Made by a program: the position numbers and the translations under genes
In this document: positions 17,902 through 27,885 of the stretch, in pieces
How the letters are laid out: each line of letters starts with the position of its first letter
Position numbering within the stretch: the stretch's first letter is position 1
The notes under the pieces: model-generated
Database searches by the model: none
The model's input: the letters and a program-made list of their open reading frames with translations, nothing else
Told to the model about the DNA's origin: nothing
From: Methanothermus fervidus DSM 2088
Lineage (GTDB): Archaea; Methanobacteriota; Methanobacteria; DSM-2088; Methanothermaceae
Assembly (NCBI GenBank): GCA_000166095.1
Contig: CP002278.1
Span: forward strand, 962,001 to 1,026,000
Direction: 5' to 3'
DNA length: 64,000 nt

Positions 17902-18924
17902 ATGACATGCAGCGTATTAGTCGGTGGAGAATGGGGAGATGAAGGAAAAGGTAAATGTATAACCTATTTATGCCATGTTGATAAACCAGATATTGTAGCA
18001 AGGGCTGGAGTAGGTCCAAATGCTGGGCATACTGTGGAGTATAAAGGCAAAAAATATGCAGTAAGATTGACACCTTCTGGATTTATACATAAAGATGCAA
18101 AATTATTGATAGGTGCTGGTGTACTAATAGATCCAGAAGTTTTCTTACATGAGATGGAATATTTAAAAGAATATGAAGTTGATAAGAGAACATTTATTGA
18201 TTACAGGTGTGCAGTAATAGAAAAGAAACACAAAGAATTGGATAGGAAGTCTAGTCATTTATCTGAGAAGATAGGAACCACAGGTACTGGTTGTGGCCCA
18301 GCAAATGCTGATAGAGTTATGAGAAAAGCCAAATTAGCCAAACAAATTTCAGAGTTAAGTAAATATTTAACCAATGTTGCAGAGGAAATTAATGAAGCAA
18401 TTGACAATGATAAGGACGTAATTATCGAAGGTTCACAAGGTTTTGGCTTGTCATTATATTATGGCACTTATCCATATGTAACAAGTAAAGATACTACTGC
18501 AAGCTCAGCTGCAGCTGACGTTGGTGTAGGTCCTACCAAAATTGACGAAGTTATTGTAGTTTTTAAAGCATATGCTACAAGAGTTGGAGAAGGACCATTT
18601 CCAACAGAAATTAGCCAAGATGAAGCAAAAAAAATGGGAATCGTTGAATATGGGACAGTGACGGGTAGACCTCGCAGGGTAGGCTTGTTTGACATGGAAT
18701 TAGCCAAAGAATCATGCATGATAAACGGCGCAACTCAAATAGCACTTACTTGTGTTGATAAATTGTACCCCGACTGTGGAAGAGTTAAAAAATATGAGGA
18801 TTTATCTGTAGAAGCAAAGAGATTCATAGAAAGAATTGAGGAAGAAACTGGAGTGCCAGTAACAATAATATCTACAGGTCCAGATGTTGAGGATACTATT
18901 GATTTAAGAAAAGAGCTAATATAA
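17902..18924 (+). CDS. purA: Adenylosuccinate synthetase
   Basis: Joins IMP and aspartate with GTP to make adenylosuccinate on the way to AMP. 340 residues, the short archaeal form. The P-loop-like motif [11 protein letters not shown] lies at residues 7-17, the GPNAGHT loop near 38, [14 protein letters not shown] near 128 and the GTP-binding region [12 protein letters not shown] near 255. Start ATG 17902 after GGAGGAGACC. Its stop touches the stop of convergent thiD. Confidence 0.95.
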   Translation: MTCSVLVGGEWGDEGKGKCITYLCHVDKPDIVARAGVGPNAGHTVEYKGKKYAVRLTPSGFIHKDAKLLIGAGVLIDPEVFLHEMEYLKEYEVDKRTFIDYRCAVIEKKHKELDRKSSHLSEKIGTTGTGCGPANADRVMRKAKLAKQISELSKYLTNVAEEINEAIDNDKDVIIEGSQGFGLSLYYGTYPYVTSKDTTASSAAADVGVGPTKIDEVIVVFKAYATRVGEGPFPTEISQDEAKKMGIVEYGTVTGRPRRVGLFDMELAKESCMINGATQIALTCVDKLYPDCGRVKKYEDLSVEAKRFIERIEEETGVPVTIISTGPDVEDTIDLRKELI

Positions 18925-19686
18925 TTATCTTAGAATATCATGCATCATCCAAAATTGATTCAATGTTTTCCATTTTCCATGTAATATAGCGTTTTTTGTA
19001 AATTTACATGCATCTTTAATAGATTTAATTTTGCTATTGCCTCTATCCAAGTATGCAGCAACTGCAGCAGAAAAAGTACAGCCAGTCCCATGAGTATTCT
19101 CACTCTCTATAAGTTTACTTTTTATTATTTTAATTTTTCCATCAATGTAAACAATATTTTTACCTGCTAGATCACCGCCAGTTATCACAACATCGCAAAA
19201 TTCACCAATTTTTTTAGCAGCTTTTTTTGCATCGTTAATATTATTTATACTAATCCCTGAAAGTTTTTCAGCCTCAAATTTATTTGGAGTAACTAAACTT
19301 GCCCTTGGCAGCAAATGTTTTTTCAACGCCTTAATAATACTTGATTCAGATAATGAATAACCAGATTCAGAAACCATAACCGGGTCCACAACAGCCTTTA
19401 AATTATATTCTTTAATTTTTTTAGATACGACTTTAACAATGTCCTTTGTATATAACATCCCTGTTTTACAATATTTTATAGGTAATTCCTCAAGTATAAT
19501 ATCTATTTGTTCTGAAATAAAATCTGGAGGAAGAGATAATATCTTTGATACTCTCTTTGTATTTTGCACTGTTAATGCAGTTATTACTGCTGCACCATAA
19601 CTTCCAATAGAAGAAAATGTTTTAATATCATTTAAAATTCCAGCACCGCCTGAAGGATCAAACCCTGCTATTGAAAGAGTTACCAT
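18925..19686 (-). CDS. thiD: Hydroxymethylpyrimidine (phosphate) kinase ThiD
   Basis: Phosphorylates HMP and HMP-P for thiamine synthesis. 253 residues from ATG 19686 (MVTLSIAGFDPSGGAG); the longer frame reads into cofC. Ribokinase-fold motifs GFDPSGGAG (8-16) and NTHGTGCTFSAAVAAYL near 205 are complete. It overlaps the end of cofC by 7 bases, so the two are coupled. No fused ThiN domain, which some archaeal ThiD proteins carry. Confidence 0.92.
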   Translation of the reverse strand: MVTLSIAGFDPSGGAGILNDIKTFSSIGSYGAAVITALTVQNTKRVSKILSLPPDFISEQIDIILEELPIKYCKTGMLYTKDIVKVVSKKIKEYNLKAVVDPVMVSESGYSLSESSIIKALKKHLLPRASLVTPNKFEAEKLSGISINNINDAKKAAKKIGEFCDVVITGGDLAGKNIVYIDGKIKIIKSKLIESENTHGTGCTFSAAVAAYLDRGNSKIKSIKDACKFTKNAILHGKWKTLNQFWMMHDILR

Positions 19687-20351
19687 TTCTCTCGTTCCAC
19701 CTTTAATCTTATATTCCCATGCCAAGGTTTAACTGAAAATCCAAGTTTCTTAAGATATTTGTATGTCGATGTTCCTCTGCCATGAAGTAAAATTTCACCT
19801 AAATCTTCTTTTGTGTTGACATCTACTGAAAGATAAAATGAATCATATACATAAAAGCTGAGATTTCTTTTTTTAGCTTCTTCTATATGTTTAAAGAAAC
19901 TTAATTCTCCAAATCTTAAAGGTATAGCTTTTGGTTCTAAGAGAAGAGCATTAGTTCCACCACCTTTAGAAGGAGCAATGACTATGTCATATTCTTTACC
20001 TTTATTTATTAAAGTATGTATATCGCATTTAAGAACAAGAGGAACATCTGCAGGAATTATTAGTACTTTGTCAAAATCTCTATATTCATCTATTGCTTTT
20101 TCCAAAGCACCATTTAATTCAATTATTTCACTTTCTTCAAATATTTCTACCCCTATTTCATACCCAAACTCTAATATATTTTCATCAGAACTTACTATAA
20201 CTATTTCATCAACAAAATTATTTAATGCAGATGTTACATCACGTATCATTGCCTTTAACAAATTTTCTCTTTCAGCAGTTGATAATATAGTAGATAAACG
20301 CGTTTTAGCGCGTGGAAGTTCTGAGACTGGTATCATTGAGCATGTACGCAT
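19680..20351 (-). CDS. cofC: 2-phospho-L-lactate guanylyltransferase CofC
   Basis: Activates 2-phospholactate (or PEP) with GTP in F420 synthesis. 223 residues of nucleotidyltransferase fold: SMIPVSELPRAKTRLS at the N terminus, then IIPADVPLVLK (about 98-108) and IVIAPSKGGGTNALLL. F420 is the substrate of the Frh hydrogenase upstream, so the product fits the organism. Start ATG 20351 after GGAG. Confidence 0.9.
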   Translation of the reverse strand: MRTCSMIPVSELPRAKTRLSTILSTAERENLLKAMIRDVTSALNNFVDEIVIVSSDENILEFGYEIGVEIFEESEIIELNGALEKAIDEYRDFDKVLIIPADVPLVLKCDIHTLINKGKEYDIVIAPSKGGGTNALLLEPKAIPLRFGELSFFKHIEEAKKRNLSFYVYDSFYLSVDVNTKEDLGEILLHGRGTSTYKYLKKLGFSVKPWHGNIRLKVEREKW

Positions 20352-20362
20352 TTTAGATTCTC

Positions 20363-21010
20363 CTATTTTTGGAAAAATTGTTTAAATCTATTTATTATTT
20401 CTTGCAATAAATTTTTACTTATATTTTGAATGTTAAAACTACTACTCATGTTTTTACTAAATTCTGCCTCCATCTTGTAAATCTTTTCTTGCAGTGTATC
20501 ATATGAAATATTATTTTTTGATACAAAAGCTAAACTTTCTCCTGAATATGGATCATAATTTGTGCCCCTCACCAACAACCATATTTTAAGTTGTGTATCA
20601 GTTATATTTTCCTGGTTGGTCCAATTGGTAGAAGAAATTACATAACTTATAGCTTCTGGTGCATACCCATCAGCTTTCAAATGTTCTCCTTTTATAGCAC
20701 ATGTTTCAGGTTCTATACAAAATGCAGGCACATCTGCATATGTATGCGGTACTAAAATATCATCTTTTGCAATTACTAAATCTTGTGATTGGTTGCTTTC
20801 AAGTATTGTGCCTTTTTTAACATAAATTGGAAAGTACTTATTATTGTATATACGAACTTGATGTGGAACAGTTCCAGCAGGTGTAAGTTGAACAATATCC
20901 ACATTTTTCATTTTTTCAAGAGTTAGTTCATTTAAAGAATAATTTAATCCCCCTGGTATCAAAGCAAACAAAATTATAAATAAAATTACTAAAAATATTC
21001 TAACATTCAA
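20363..21010 (-). CDS. Exported or membrane-anchored protein, unknown
   Basis: 215 residues. A hydrophobic N-terminal helix (about 4-23, IFLVILFIILFALIPGG) is a signal or anchor; the rest is soluble with sequons NQS, NWT, NIT, NIS and NMS and a two-cysteine motif CIEPETC near 105. I do not recognise a family. It starts at TTG 21010, with AGAGGT about eight bases upstream. It lies between proS and cofC on the same strand with gaps of 11 bases, so it is probably co-transcribed with them. Confidence 0.72.
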   Translation of the reverse strand: MNVRIFLVILFIILFALIPGGLNYSLNELTLEKMKNVDIVQLTPAGTVPHQVRIYNNKYFPIYVKKGTILESNQSQDLVIAKDDILVPHTYADVPAFCIEPETCAIKGEHLKADGYAPEAISYVISSTNWTNQENITDTQLKIWLLVRGTNYDPYSGESLAFVSKNNISYDTLQEKIYKMEAEFSKNMSSSFNIQNISKNLLQEIINRFKQFFQK

Positions 21011-21021
21011 TTAAAATACCT

Positions 21022-22422
21022 CTAATATGTTTTTGCAAGTAAAACTTTGTATTTTCCATCTTCATTACAATTTAAACATTTTCCTGATGATTTACCTTCT
21101 ATACCAAGCATGTCTGCCTTTATTTTTTCTTCTAAATTTTTACCACAGTTTTCATTACCACACCAAATAACTCTAACAACGCCTTTCCCATTATTTATTA
21201 TATCTTTACATTTTTTGATATCATCTACATCATATATCTTCTTTTTCATTTTCTCCCAAGCTCTCTTTCTCATATCATTGTTCATCTTTTCAATAATAGA
21301 TTTTATATTTTCAACAAAATTATCATCAAACTTAACATCCATTTTCTCTCCAGAATCTCTCCTTACTACAACTACTTTATTTTTTTCGATATCTTTAGGT
21401 CCTATTTCTATTCTCAATGGTATTCCTTTCATCTCCCATTCATAAAATTTACGTCCAGCTCTTATGTCTCTGTCATCCAAATGTACTTTCAATTTCCCTT
21501 CTTTTAATTTCTTTTCAACATTTTTACAAAATTCTAAAACTTCTTCTTCTGTTTCTTTAAATATTATAGGAACTATTACTATTTGTATTGGAGCAATTTT
21601 TGGTGGTAAACAAAGACCTTTTTCATCTCCATGGATGCTAATCACTGAAGCAATTACTCTATCTGAAACACCATAACATGTTTGATAAGCATGCTCATGT
21701 TTACCTTCTTCTGTTTCAAATGTTATATCAAAAGTCTTTGAAAAATTCTGACCAAGGTTATGGATAGTACCTATTTGTAAGGTCCTACCATCAGGCATAA
21801 GAGTATCAAATGCTATTGTATATACAGCTCCAGGGAATTTATCCCATTCAGGACGTTTTGTAATCAAATAGGGAATACCTAATGAATCGAAAAAGGTTTT
21901 ATATATATTTATAGCCTTTTTAACTTGTTTTTCTGCTCCTTCTAATGTCTTATGGACTGTATGAGCCTCTTTAAATGTAGTTATTTCTCTAATCCTTATC
22001 AATGGTCTAGTGTGTTTTGTCTCATATCTAAAAGTATTTACAATTTGATAAACTTTTAATGGTAAATCTTTGTGTGTCCTTATCCACAAAGAAAACATAG
22101 GATACATTGCTGTTTCACTTGTTGGTCTTAAAGCTAATTTTCTTTTTAATTTTGCTTTTCCTCCATGAGTTACCCAATAAACTTCGTCTTCAAATCCTTT
22201 TATATGTATAGATTCTTTCATCAATTCTTCTTCTGGTATTAATAATGGGAAAAGAACTTCGTCATGATCTTCATCAAGTAATTTTCTTAAAGTTTCAATG
22301 ATTTTTTTTCTAATTTTGAAGCCATAGGGGAGCCATGCATGCATTCCTTTAACTGGATACCTAGAATCTATTATTTCAGCATTTTCTAGTATTTCATGAT
22401 ACCATTCGCTAAAATTTTCCAT
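21022..22422 (-). CDS. proS: Prolyl-tRNA synthetase, archaeal/eukaryal type
   Basis: Class II synthetase charging tRNA-Pro. 466 residues from ATG 22422 (preceded by AGGTGG); the extra three codons to GTG 22431 fall in the ribosome-binding site. Motif 2 region [24 protein letters not shown] (in part) near 130, motif 3 near [12 protein letters not shown], and a C-terminal zinc-binding domain ([21 protein letters not shown]) ending in Tyr, as in the eukaryote-like form without an editing insertion. Confidence 0.95.
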   Translation of the reverse strand: MENFSEWYHEILENAEIIDSRYPVKGMHAWLPYGFKIRKKIIETLRKLLDEDHDEVLFPLLIPEEELMKESIHIKGFEDEVYWVTHGGKAKLKRKLALRPTSETAMYPMFSLWIRTHKDLPLKVYQIVNTFRYETKHTRPLIRIREITTFKEAHTVHKTLEGAEKQVKKAINIYKTFFDSLGIPYLITKRPEWDKFPGAVYTIAFDTLMPDGRTLQIGTIHNLGQNFSKTFDITFETEEGKHEHAYQTCYGVSDRVIASVISIHGDEKGLCLPPKIAPIQIVIVPIIFKETEEEVLEFCKNVEKKLKEGKLKVHLDDRDIRAGRKFYEWEMKGIPLRIEIGPKDIEKNKVVVVRRDSGEKMDVKFDDNFVENIKSIIEKMNNDMRKRAWEKMKKKIYDVDDIKKCKDIINNGKGVVRVIWCGNENCGKNLEEKIKADMLGIEGKSSGKCLNCNEDGKYKVLLAKTY

Positions 22423-22496
22423 CCTATCCACCTTATTTTAGACATTTTACTTAAATTGTGATTAAAATAAGAATAAAAAGTAGAAAAAGGAAGTAG

Positions 22497-22571
22497 CGGA
22501 CCCGGCGGGATTTGAACCCGCGATCTTCGGATTAGAAGTCCGACGCCCTATCCAGGCTAGGCCACGGGCCC
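22497..22571 (-). tRNA. tRNA-Arg (TCT)
   Basis: Minus-strand cloverleaf: acceptor GGGCCCG/CGGGTCC, anticodon loop CTTCTAA (anticodon TCT), T loop TTCAAAT, discriminator G. Its first base is also the last base of the TAG stop of the PAC2 gene, so the tRNA must be processed out of, or compete with, that message. Confidence 0.95.
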
Positions 22572-23323
22572 TACAGATAGATAGGTAATTCTGGTTCTTT
22601 TTGTTGTTGTTTCTGTACTTTTTCAGCTAATCTTTTTAATCTTGATTCTATTTTTTTGGCTTCATCTAATAATGGTTGAGGATCAACTTCAATATCAGCA
22701 ATTTTATTTAGTAACTCTATAACGTTTGCAGCAGCCCTAGGATCAGGGTATGGACTGATAACTTCAGCAAATATACATGATGCAGGTATGTTTTTTGTTT
22801 TACATTTAGTTAGTAAAGTACCTGCCAGCCCTGCAATTATACCTGATTTTAAAGTTGGTACTCCTAGTTTTTCAAATCTTTTTAAGGATTGATCATTATT
22901 ACCTGCACCAACTATTTTTGGTGCACCGCCTCTTGCCAAAACACTACTAATAGTTATTACTTCCCTACTATTATTTTTTTCTACCCACTCAACTATAATA
23001 TTTGTTATATCGAACACTGAATCGCTGGGGATGAGGAAATCTGATAAGAATAATACTATGTCATCCCCACCATACATCCTAAATGGATGTAATGCTTTTC
23101 CTTCCTTTAATACAGCTACAGGTGGTAATTTTTTAGATTCTATATATCCTATTTCTTTTAGACCTAAATCTTCTATAACTCTCCATCCAACTATATTACC
23201 TATTAATCCAATGTTTGGAGATCCCTCTATTACTAATGCATCTTCTATAGAATTTTTACAAACTAATCTACAATCTCCACTTTCTATTATTTTATCCTCC
23301 AGGGGCACCTCCCGCTCCTCCAA
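22571..23323 (-). CDS. PAC2 family protein, second paralogue
   Basis: 250 residues. PAC2 motifs ALVIEGSPNIGLIGNIVGWRVIEDL (in part) near 29, LSDFLIPSD near 95, SVLARGGAPKIVGAG and SGIIAGLAGTLL follow; a helical tail rich in Lys, Glu and Gln closes it. The start is uncertain: TTG 23323 and GTG 23308 are the candidates, both overlapping the upstream PepSY-like gene. The stop codon overlaps the first base of tRNA-Arg. Role unknown, as for other archaeal PAC2 proteins. Confidence 0.82.
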   Translation of the reverse strand: MEEREVPLEDKIIESGDCRLVCKNSIEDALVIEGSPNIGLIGNIVGWRVIEDLGLKEIGYIESKKLPPVAVLKEGKALHPFRMYGGDDIVLFLSDFLIPSDSVFDITNIIVEWVEKNNSREVITISSVLARGGAPKIVGAGNNDQSLKRFEKLGVPTLKSGIIAGLAGTLLTKCKTKNIPASCIFAEVISPYPDPRAAANVIELLNKIADIEVDPQPLLDEAKKIESRLKRLAEKVQKQQQKEPELPIYL

Positions 23324-23732
23324 GGTTTTTACCTGTTTTTACATCTATGTATATTTCACCAACTTGTTTTCCATTTTTGATCACTGGAACAACATAAACT
23401 GGTTTTCCATCAATGTAAACAATTTTTGGAGATCCTGGGGATGCTCCAGGTTCCTCTATGTATTTACTTGCTATATTTTTTGCGTTTTCATGTCCTATTT
23501 CTGTAGATTCCTTATCACCTTTTTTTGGGTTATTACCTTCCTCTGTGCTCATAACATTTTTGTTTTTTGATCCTTCATTTATATTTTTTGGTTTATTTAT
23601 ATTTTCTCCAAAATTTTTTGTTGGGTTACCTACCCCTTGGAACACATGGTGTAGAATATTATATCCAGCTATAACTACCCCTATCATACCTATAACTAAT
23701 ATAGCTAAAGCAATACTTTTCTTTGAATTCAC
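23292..23732 (-). CDS. Membrane-anchored PepSY-like protein
   Basis: 146 residues from GTG 23732 (GGTGGG upstream; ATG 23759 is possible). One N-terminal helix (about 6-25, IALAILVIGMIGVVIAGYN), a low-complexity Asn/Lys/Glu linker (about 35-80), then a globular end ENAKNIASKYIEEPG...GKPVYVVPVIKNGKQVGEIYID that resembles PepSY-type propeptide modules, and a Gly-rich tail GGAGGAPGG. The tail codons contain the GGAGG Shine-Dalgarno sequences for the next gene. Confidence 0.65.
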   Translation of the reverse strand: MNSKKSIALAILVIGMIGVVIAGYNILHHVFQGVGNPTKNFGENINKPKNINEGSKNKNVMSTEEGNNPKKGDKESTEIGHENAKNIASKYIEEPGASPGSPKIVYIDGKPVYVVPVIKNGKQVGEIYIDVKTGKNLGGAGGAPGG

Positions 23733-24014
23733 TTTTATCCCACCTTCTCCATAAATCATTTTCTTGAGTTTCTCCTATATAAATTTTTTTTAACATAATT
23801 TGAATGTTGAACTGTGAAGCCATAAGACCTTATTACCTTAAATATATCCCCCAAATTTATTCTTATATTTGAAAAATTGTAAAAAATTGTTATTTTCTAA
23901 GAAAGTCAAATTCTTTTTAGTTTTCAAAAAAGAAAATATTTTTAAGTTTAAATAAAAAATTATACACAGTTAAATTTTTAACTCAAAAACCTTTAAAGAT
24001 GGAGGAGAATCAAG
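23733..24014. other. Intergenic region between divergent genes
   Basis: About 280 bases, strongly AT-rich, with promoters for both flanks presumed. I see no RNA gene, repeat or ORF worth calling. Confidence 0.5.
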
Positions 24015-24704
24015 TTGCGTAAATTTATGATTTTCATTGCAATCATTGCTGTATATCTAATACATGTTCACTATGTTGTGGCTAATGGACCCTTCATTCC
24101 ATTAGGTAGATTAGCCTTTGTTAAATTAGCAAATCCAGATATGTATCCAGGACATCCACATTCTAAAGTTCTTGCAGAATATGCAAAAAAATATGGATCA
24201 AAATGTGCATTAGTTGTTCACTATTGTGGAGGTTCTAATTATCGTCATTATATGGAAGGAGATGTACTTATAATACAACTTGCTTACATTGAAAAAAATA
24301 AACCTTATACAACTACAATAAACTGGTCTGAGGTATGGAGAGAAGGTATATATGGAATACCAGATAATGAATGGGAATATAAGGCAGATGGAAAAGTATT
24401 TAAAAATTTGGATGATGCATTATCCTATGTTGAAGAATTAGCTAAAAGAAATGGACAAAAGGGTCCAATACCTTTAGTCTACCATGGTACAGTGCGTGAA
24501 GGAAATGTAATAATTAATCAGGGCTGTGGTTTTCCTCTTTACTACTACTTGTTAAGAAAAGAATATGGACCACTAGTAGCTTATTATTATGTTATTAAAG
24601 GAATATTATTCCCTTACTTCAATTTACCATATAGAGATTTTGAAATTAGAAATGCACCTCTCCTACAATTCTACTATACAAACAACATGCTTAACTATGA
24701 GTAG
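24015..24704 (+). CDS. Secreted protein, unknown
   Basis: 229 residues with a clear signal peptide (basic MRK, hydrophobic core FMIFIAIIAVYLIHVHYVV, cleavage likely near VVANG). The mature part is rich in Tyr and aromatics and has three cysteines (SKCALVVHYCGG and NQGCGFPLYYY). I do not recognise a family. Start is TTG 24015 after GGAGGAGAAT. The 3' end overlaps convergent trm1 by 14 bases. Confidence 0.7.
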   Translation: MRKFMIFIAIIAVYLIHVHYVVANGPFIPLGRLAFVKLANPDMYPGHPHSKVLAEYAKKYGSKCALVVHYCGGSNYRHYMEGDVLIIQLAYIEKNKPYTTTINWSEVWREGIYGIPDNEWEYKADGKVFKNLDDALSYVEELAKRNGQKGPIPLVYHGTVREGNVIINQGCGFPLYYYLLRKEYGPLVAYYYVIKGILFPYFNLPYRDFEIRNAPLLQFYYTNNMLNYE

Positions 24705-25839
24705 CATTGGAAAGTTTCCTTATCACTTTTTTAATAGTTTCAACTGGAGCATCTGTTTTAATGCCTACGGGGCTATAATGTGTTCTTGTTGCACGGAATC
24801 CAAGCTCTCTTAGAGAATTTATAATTTTGTCTATTTTTGGGGCGCTAATTCTTAAATCACTACATATTCTATGAACATCATAATATGTGGCAGGCATTTC
24901 ACATTCCTGCGAACAAACTTCAATAAATTTTAAAATTTTTTGATTGGCATAACTAACTATAGACTTCCTAATTTCTTTAACAAATTCAGGATCATAAACC
25001 TTGCCAACCCACAATGGCCCACCAACATGTAGTTTATGGCCACAGGATGGACATTCTGAAGGATGTTGGTAGCTTAGTCCAGCACGTGTTTCTCTATAAA
25101 AACAATTATTACAATGTAAAATAAAACCTATGTTTTTGTCAATACATTTATCTGTCTTTTTAGCTCCTTTTTTTACCTTTAAATATAGTCGTACATAATG
25201 TTTGGTACTATGTGAAAATTTTGGAACAATGTACTTGTCATATTTTGCTCCATTCATTGCAACAAAAGCCATAAGTATACGCACAGCATTTTCATGGCAA
25301 TATTCTGTTTTTAATGGTACTGAATTGTATTTTCTAATACATGCAGTTCTATAGGTCCCACACAATGCTGATGTATCAGTTGCAGTTATACATAATAGGG
25401 AATCTCGTTTTGCAGAATAAAGTGTTGAATCAATGAAAGGTGAAGGTGTCCCAAAAGGATCTATATCTATAATATCAAATTTACCTCTGTTCTTCCTCAA
25501 AAATATATTGGCTTCTTCTTGTGAAACTTCAGCTTCAATATTATTTAAAGCTACATTTTTCTTTATAAATTTTACAGCTGTTTCATCTATATCATTTATA
25601 AAAACTTTATTTACATTTTTAACTTCTTTAAAATACCTTATACCACGTATACCACTTGCACCAAAAGTATCAGCAACAGATATTTCCTTATTGATTTCTT
25701 TTTGGAATTGTTGCAATATAATTACAGATAAGTCTCTATCAAATTTCATTGCAGGATTATAAAATACAGGAGCTTCTGACGATACTTTTTTGAATTTTGG
25801 AATTTTTATCTTTACTTTACCCTCTCTAATTGTTTCCAT
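24691..25839 (-). CDS. trm1: tRNA (guanine26-N2)-dimethyltransferase Trm1
   Basis: Dimethylates G26 of tRNA. 382 residues from ATG 25839 (METIREGKVKI), preceded by GGTGATAGG; the longer frame to 25932 has no family sequence. Visible motifs: FYNPAMKFDRDL (about 29-40), FGASGIRGIRY for SAM binding, DIDPFGTPSPFIDS for catalysis, and a zinc site CNNCFY plus CPSCGHKL. The C terminus matches the archaeal form. Confidence 0.94.
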   Translation of the reverse strand: METIREGKVKIKIPKFKKVSSEAPVFYNPAMKFDRDLSVIILQQFQKEINKEISVADTFGASGIRGIRYFKEVKNVNKVFINDIDETAVKFIKKNVALNNIEAEVSQEEANIFLRKNRGKFDIIDIDPFGTPSPFIDSTLYSAKRDSLLCITATDTSALCGTYRTACIRKYNSVPLKTEYCHENAVRILMAFVAMNGAKYDKYIVPKFSHSTKHYVRLYLKVKKGAKKTDKCIDKNIGFILHCNNCFYRETRAGLSYQHPSECPSCGHKLHVGGPLWVGKVYDPEFVKEIRKSIVSYANQKILKFIEVCSQECEMPATYYDVHRICSDLRISAPKIDKIINSLRELGFRATRTHYSPVGIKTDAPVETIKKVIRKLSNATHS

Positions 25840-25925
25840 CCTATCACCAAAAAAGTTTTTTATTAAAAAATCGGAATAAATTAATTTTTGAAAAAGGTTT
25901 TTAATCAAATGGTAGGGGAGAATGA

Positions 25926-26837
25926 ATGTCAAAATTTTTGCTAAGAGTAAAAGAAGGAAAAAATGAATGGTGGAGATATCTAATAACTATAATACTGACA
26001 TTTGGTTCTCCAATAATTCCAGGCATGTTTCTAGGGATTGTATTTGTCTTTACACAAAATTTTCAAATTCTTAAATCTTCATTATTCCTGTTAATATTAC
26101 TTGGTATAACCTATTTCACTAGTTTTATATTCTTTTGTATATCTGTTAGATATATCCATGGTAGAAAACTCATATCATTGGTAAATAGTTACAACAAAAT
26201 AAGATGGAAAAGAATTTTCAAGGGAGCTATCATTTGGTTCTTAATCTTAATAATTACAGACATAATAATTTACTTTATAAACCCTGCTAATTATAAATTT
26301 AACTATAGTTCTACCTTCTTCCTTTTATTATTACTTTCTCTAATTATTTTCCCTGTGCAGGCAACTTTTGAAGAATTATTTTTTAGAGGATATTTGATGC
26401 AGGCATTAAGTTTGAAATTTAAAAAACCTTTAACTATAATTCTAATTACTTCTATAATATTTGGAATTTTACATTGGTTTAATGCATTCAAAATTTCCCA
26501 AAGTTTTTCGATTGCCATGGCTGCCACAATTTTAGGCATAATTTTGGGGATTGTAACAATATCTGATGAAGGTATAGAATTAGCTGTTGGTGTCCATATT
26601 ATTAACAACATTTATGCATCTTCTTTCCACAGTTCTTATGATGTCGATATAGGAAATCTTCCATCATTGATTACAAGTCCATATGATCCAATATTTGGCA
26701 TAATACATGCGATTATGATGTCTTTAATGTTTCTAGCGATAATAAAGCCAAACCTAAGTGTTTTAACATCTTCTATAAATCAAGTAAAGGAGGTAAAAAA
26801 CCATGATACCTATTTCAAAACCAATGATAGGAGATGA
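25926..26837 (+). CDS. CPBP-family intramembrane metalloprotease
   Basis: 303 residues, about seven to eight membrane helices. The family catalytic motifs are present: [13 protein letters not shown] (EExxxR, about residue 148), GILHWFNA (FxxxH-like His) and HIINN. Relatives process prenylated or membrane proteins, or serve in bacteriocin immunity. The substrate is unknown here. Its last 35 bases overlap the DegT gene. Confidence 0.83.
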   Translation: MSKFLLRVKEGKNEWWRYLITIILTFGSPIIPGMFLGIVFVFTQNFQILKSSLFLLILLGITYFTSFIFFCISVRYIHGRKLISLVNSYNKIRWKRIFKGAIIWFLILIITDIIIYFINPANYKFNYSSTFFLLLLLSLIIFPVQATFEELFFRGYLMQALSLKFKKPLTIILITSIIFGILHWFNAFKISQSFSIAMAATILGIILGIVTISDEGIELAVGVHIINNIYASSFHSSYDVDIGNLPSLITSPYDPIFGIIHAIMMSLMFLAIIKPNLSVLTSSINQVKEVKNHDTYFKTNDRR

Positions 26838-27885
26838 AGAGATCAACGAAGTTATAAACGTGCTAAAGTCAGGGCAAATAGCACAGGGGCCAATGGTAGA
26901 AAAATTTGAAAAAAAATTTGCTAAATATGTTGGAACAAAATATGCTGTAGCTACAAGCTCAGGCACGACTGCATTACACTTATCTTTGTTGGCTATAGGA
27001 ATAAATAAAGGCGATGAAGTTATAACAACTCCATTCACTTTCAGTGCTACTTCAAATTCAATATTATATGTGGGGGCAAAACCTGTTTTTGTTGATATAG
27101 ATCTTAGAACCTATAACATAGACCCTAACAAGATTGAAGAAGCTATAACTGATAAAACTAAAGCAATAATTCCTGTACATCTTTATGGTCATCCTGCAGA
27201 CATGGACCCTATATTAGAAATTGCTGAAGAATATTCATTATATGTAATCGAAGACGCTGCTCAGGCACATGGAGCTATTTACAAAGGAAGTAAAGTAGGT
27301 ACTTTTGGAGATGCCGCATGCTTCAGTTTTTACCCAACTAAAAATATTACAACTGGAGAAGGAGGAATGGTAACTACAAACAATAAAAAACTGGCAGAGA
27401 AAATCAAAATACTTAGAAATCATGGAGAAGTAGAAAGATACAATCAAATAATGCTTGGGTATAATTTTAGGATGACTGATGTAGAAGCTGCAATAGGTAT
27501 ACATCAATTAAAAAAATTAGATAAATTTAATGAAATCAGAATTAAAAATGCAAAATATTTAACAGAACATCTGGAAAAATTGGATATAATAACTCCAGAA
27601 GAAGTTGGTAATGTTAAGCATGTTTATCATCAATATACAATAAGAGTTCCTAAGAGAGACAGATGGGTTAAATGTTTTGAAAAGGAAGGTATAAATGTTG
27701 GAATATATTATCCAAGGCCTGTTTATAAACAAGAATTTTATAGGAAAATGGGTTATAAATGTAAATGTGTAAATGCAGAAAAAGCTTCTAAAGAAGTACT
27801 TTCGTTGCCAGTGCACCCTGCTTTAACTGAGAATGATCTTGATAAAATTGTTGAAGTATCTAAGGATTGTAGCAAATTAATTTAA
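26803..27885 (+). CDS. DegT/DnrJ/EryC1/StrS sugar aminotransferase
   Basis: PLP enzyme that aminates keto-sugar nucleotides, e.g. in making amino sugars for glycans. 360 residues: [49 protein letters not shown] (PLP-contacting Asp) and [15 protein letters not shown] with the Schiff-base Lys near 190. Start ATG 26803 after GGAGGTAAAAAACC. It lies apart from the main glycosylation island but plausibly feeds it. Exact sugar unknown. Confidence 0.9.
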   Translation: MIPISKPMIGDEEINEVINVLKSGQIAQGPMVEKFEKKFAKYVGTKYAVATSSGTTALHLSLLAIGINKGDEVITTPFTFSATSNSILYVGAKPVFVDIDLRTYNIDPNKIEEAITDKTKAIIPVHLYGHPADMDPILEIAEEYSLYVIEDAAQAHGAIYKGSKVGTFGDAACFSFYPTKNITTGEGGMVTTNNKKLAEKIKILRNHGEVERYNQIMLGYNFRMTDVEAAIGIHQLKKLDKFNEIRIKNAKYLTEHLEKLDIITPEEVGNVKHVYHQYTIRVPKRDRWVKCFEKEGINVGIYYPRPVYKQEFYRKMGYKCKCVNAEKASKEVLSLPVHPALTENDLDKIVEVSKDCSKLI

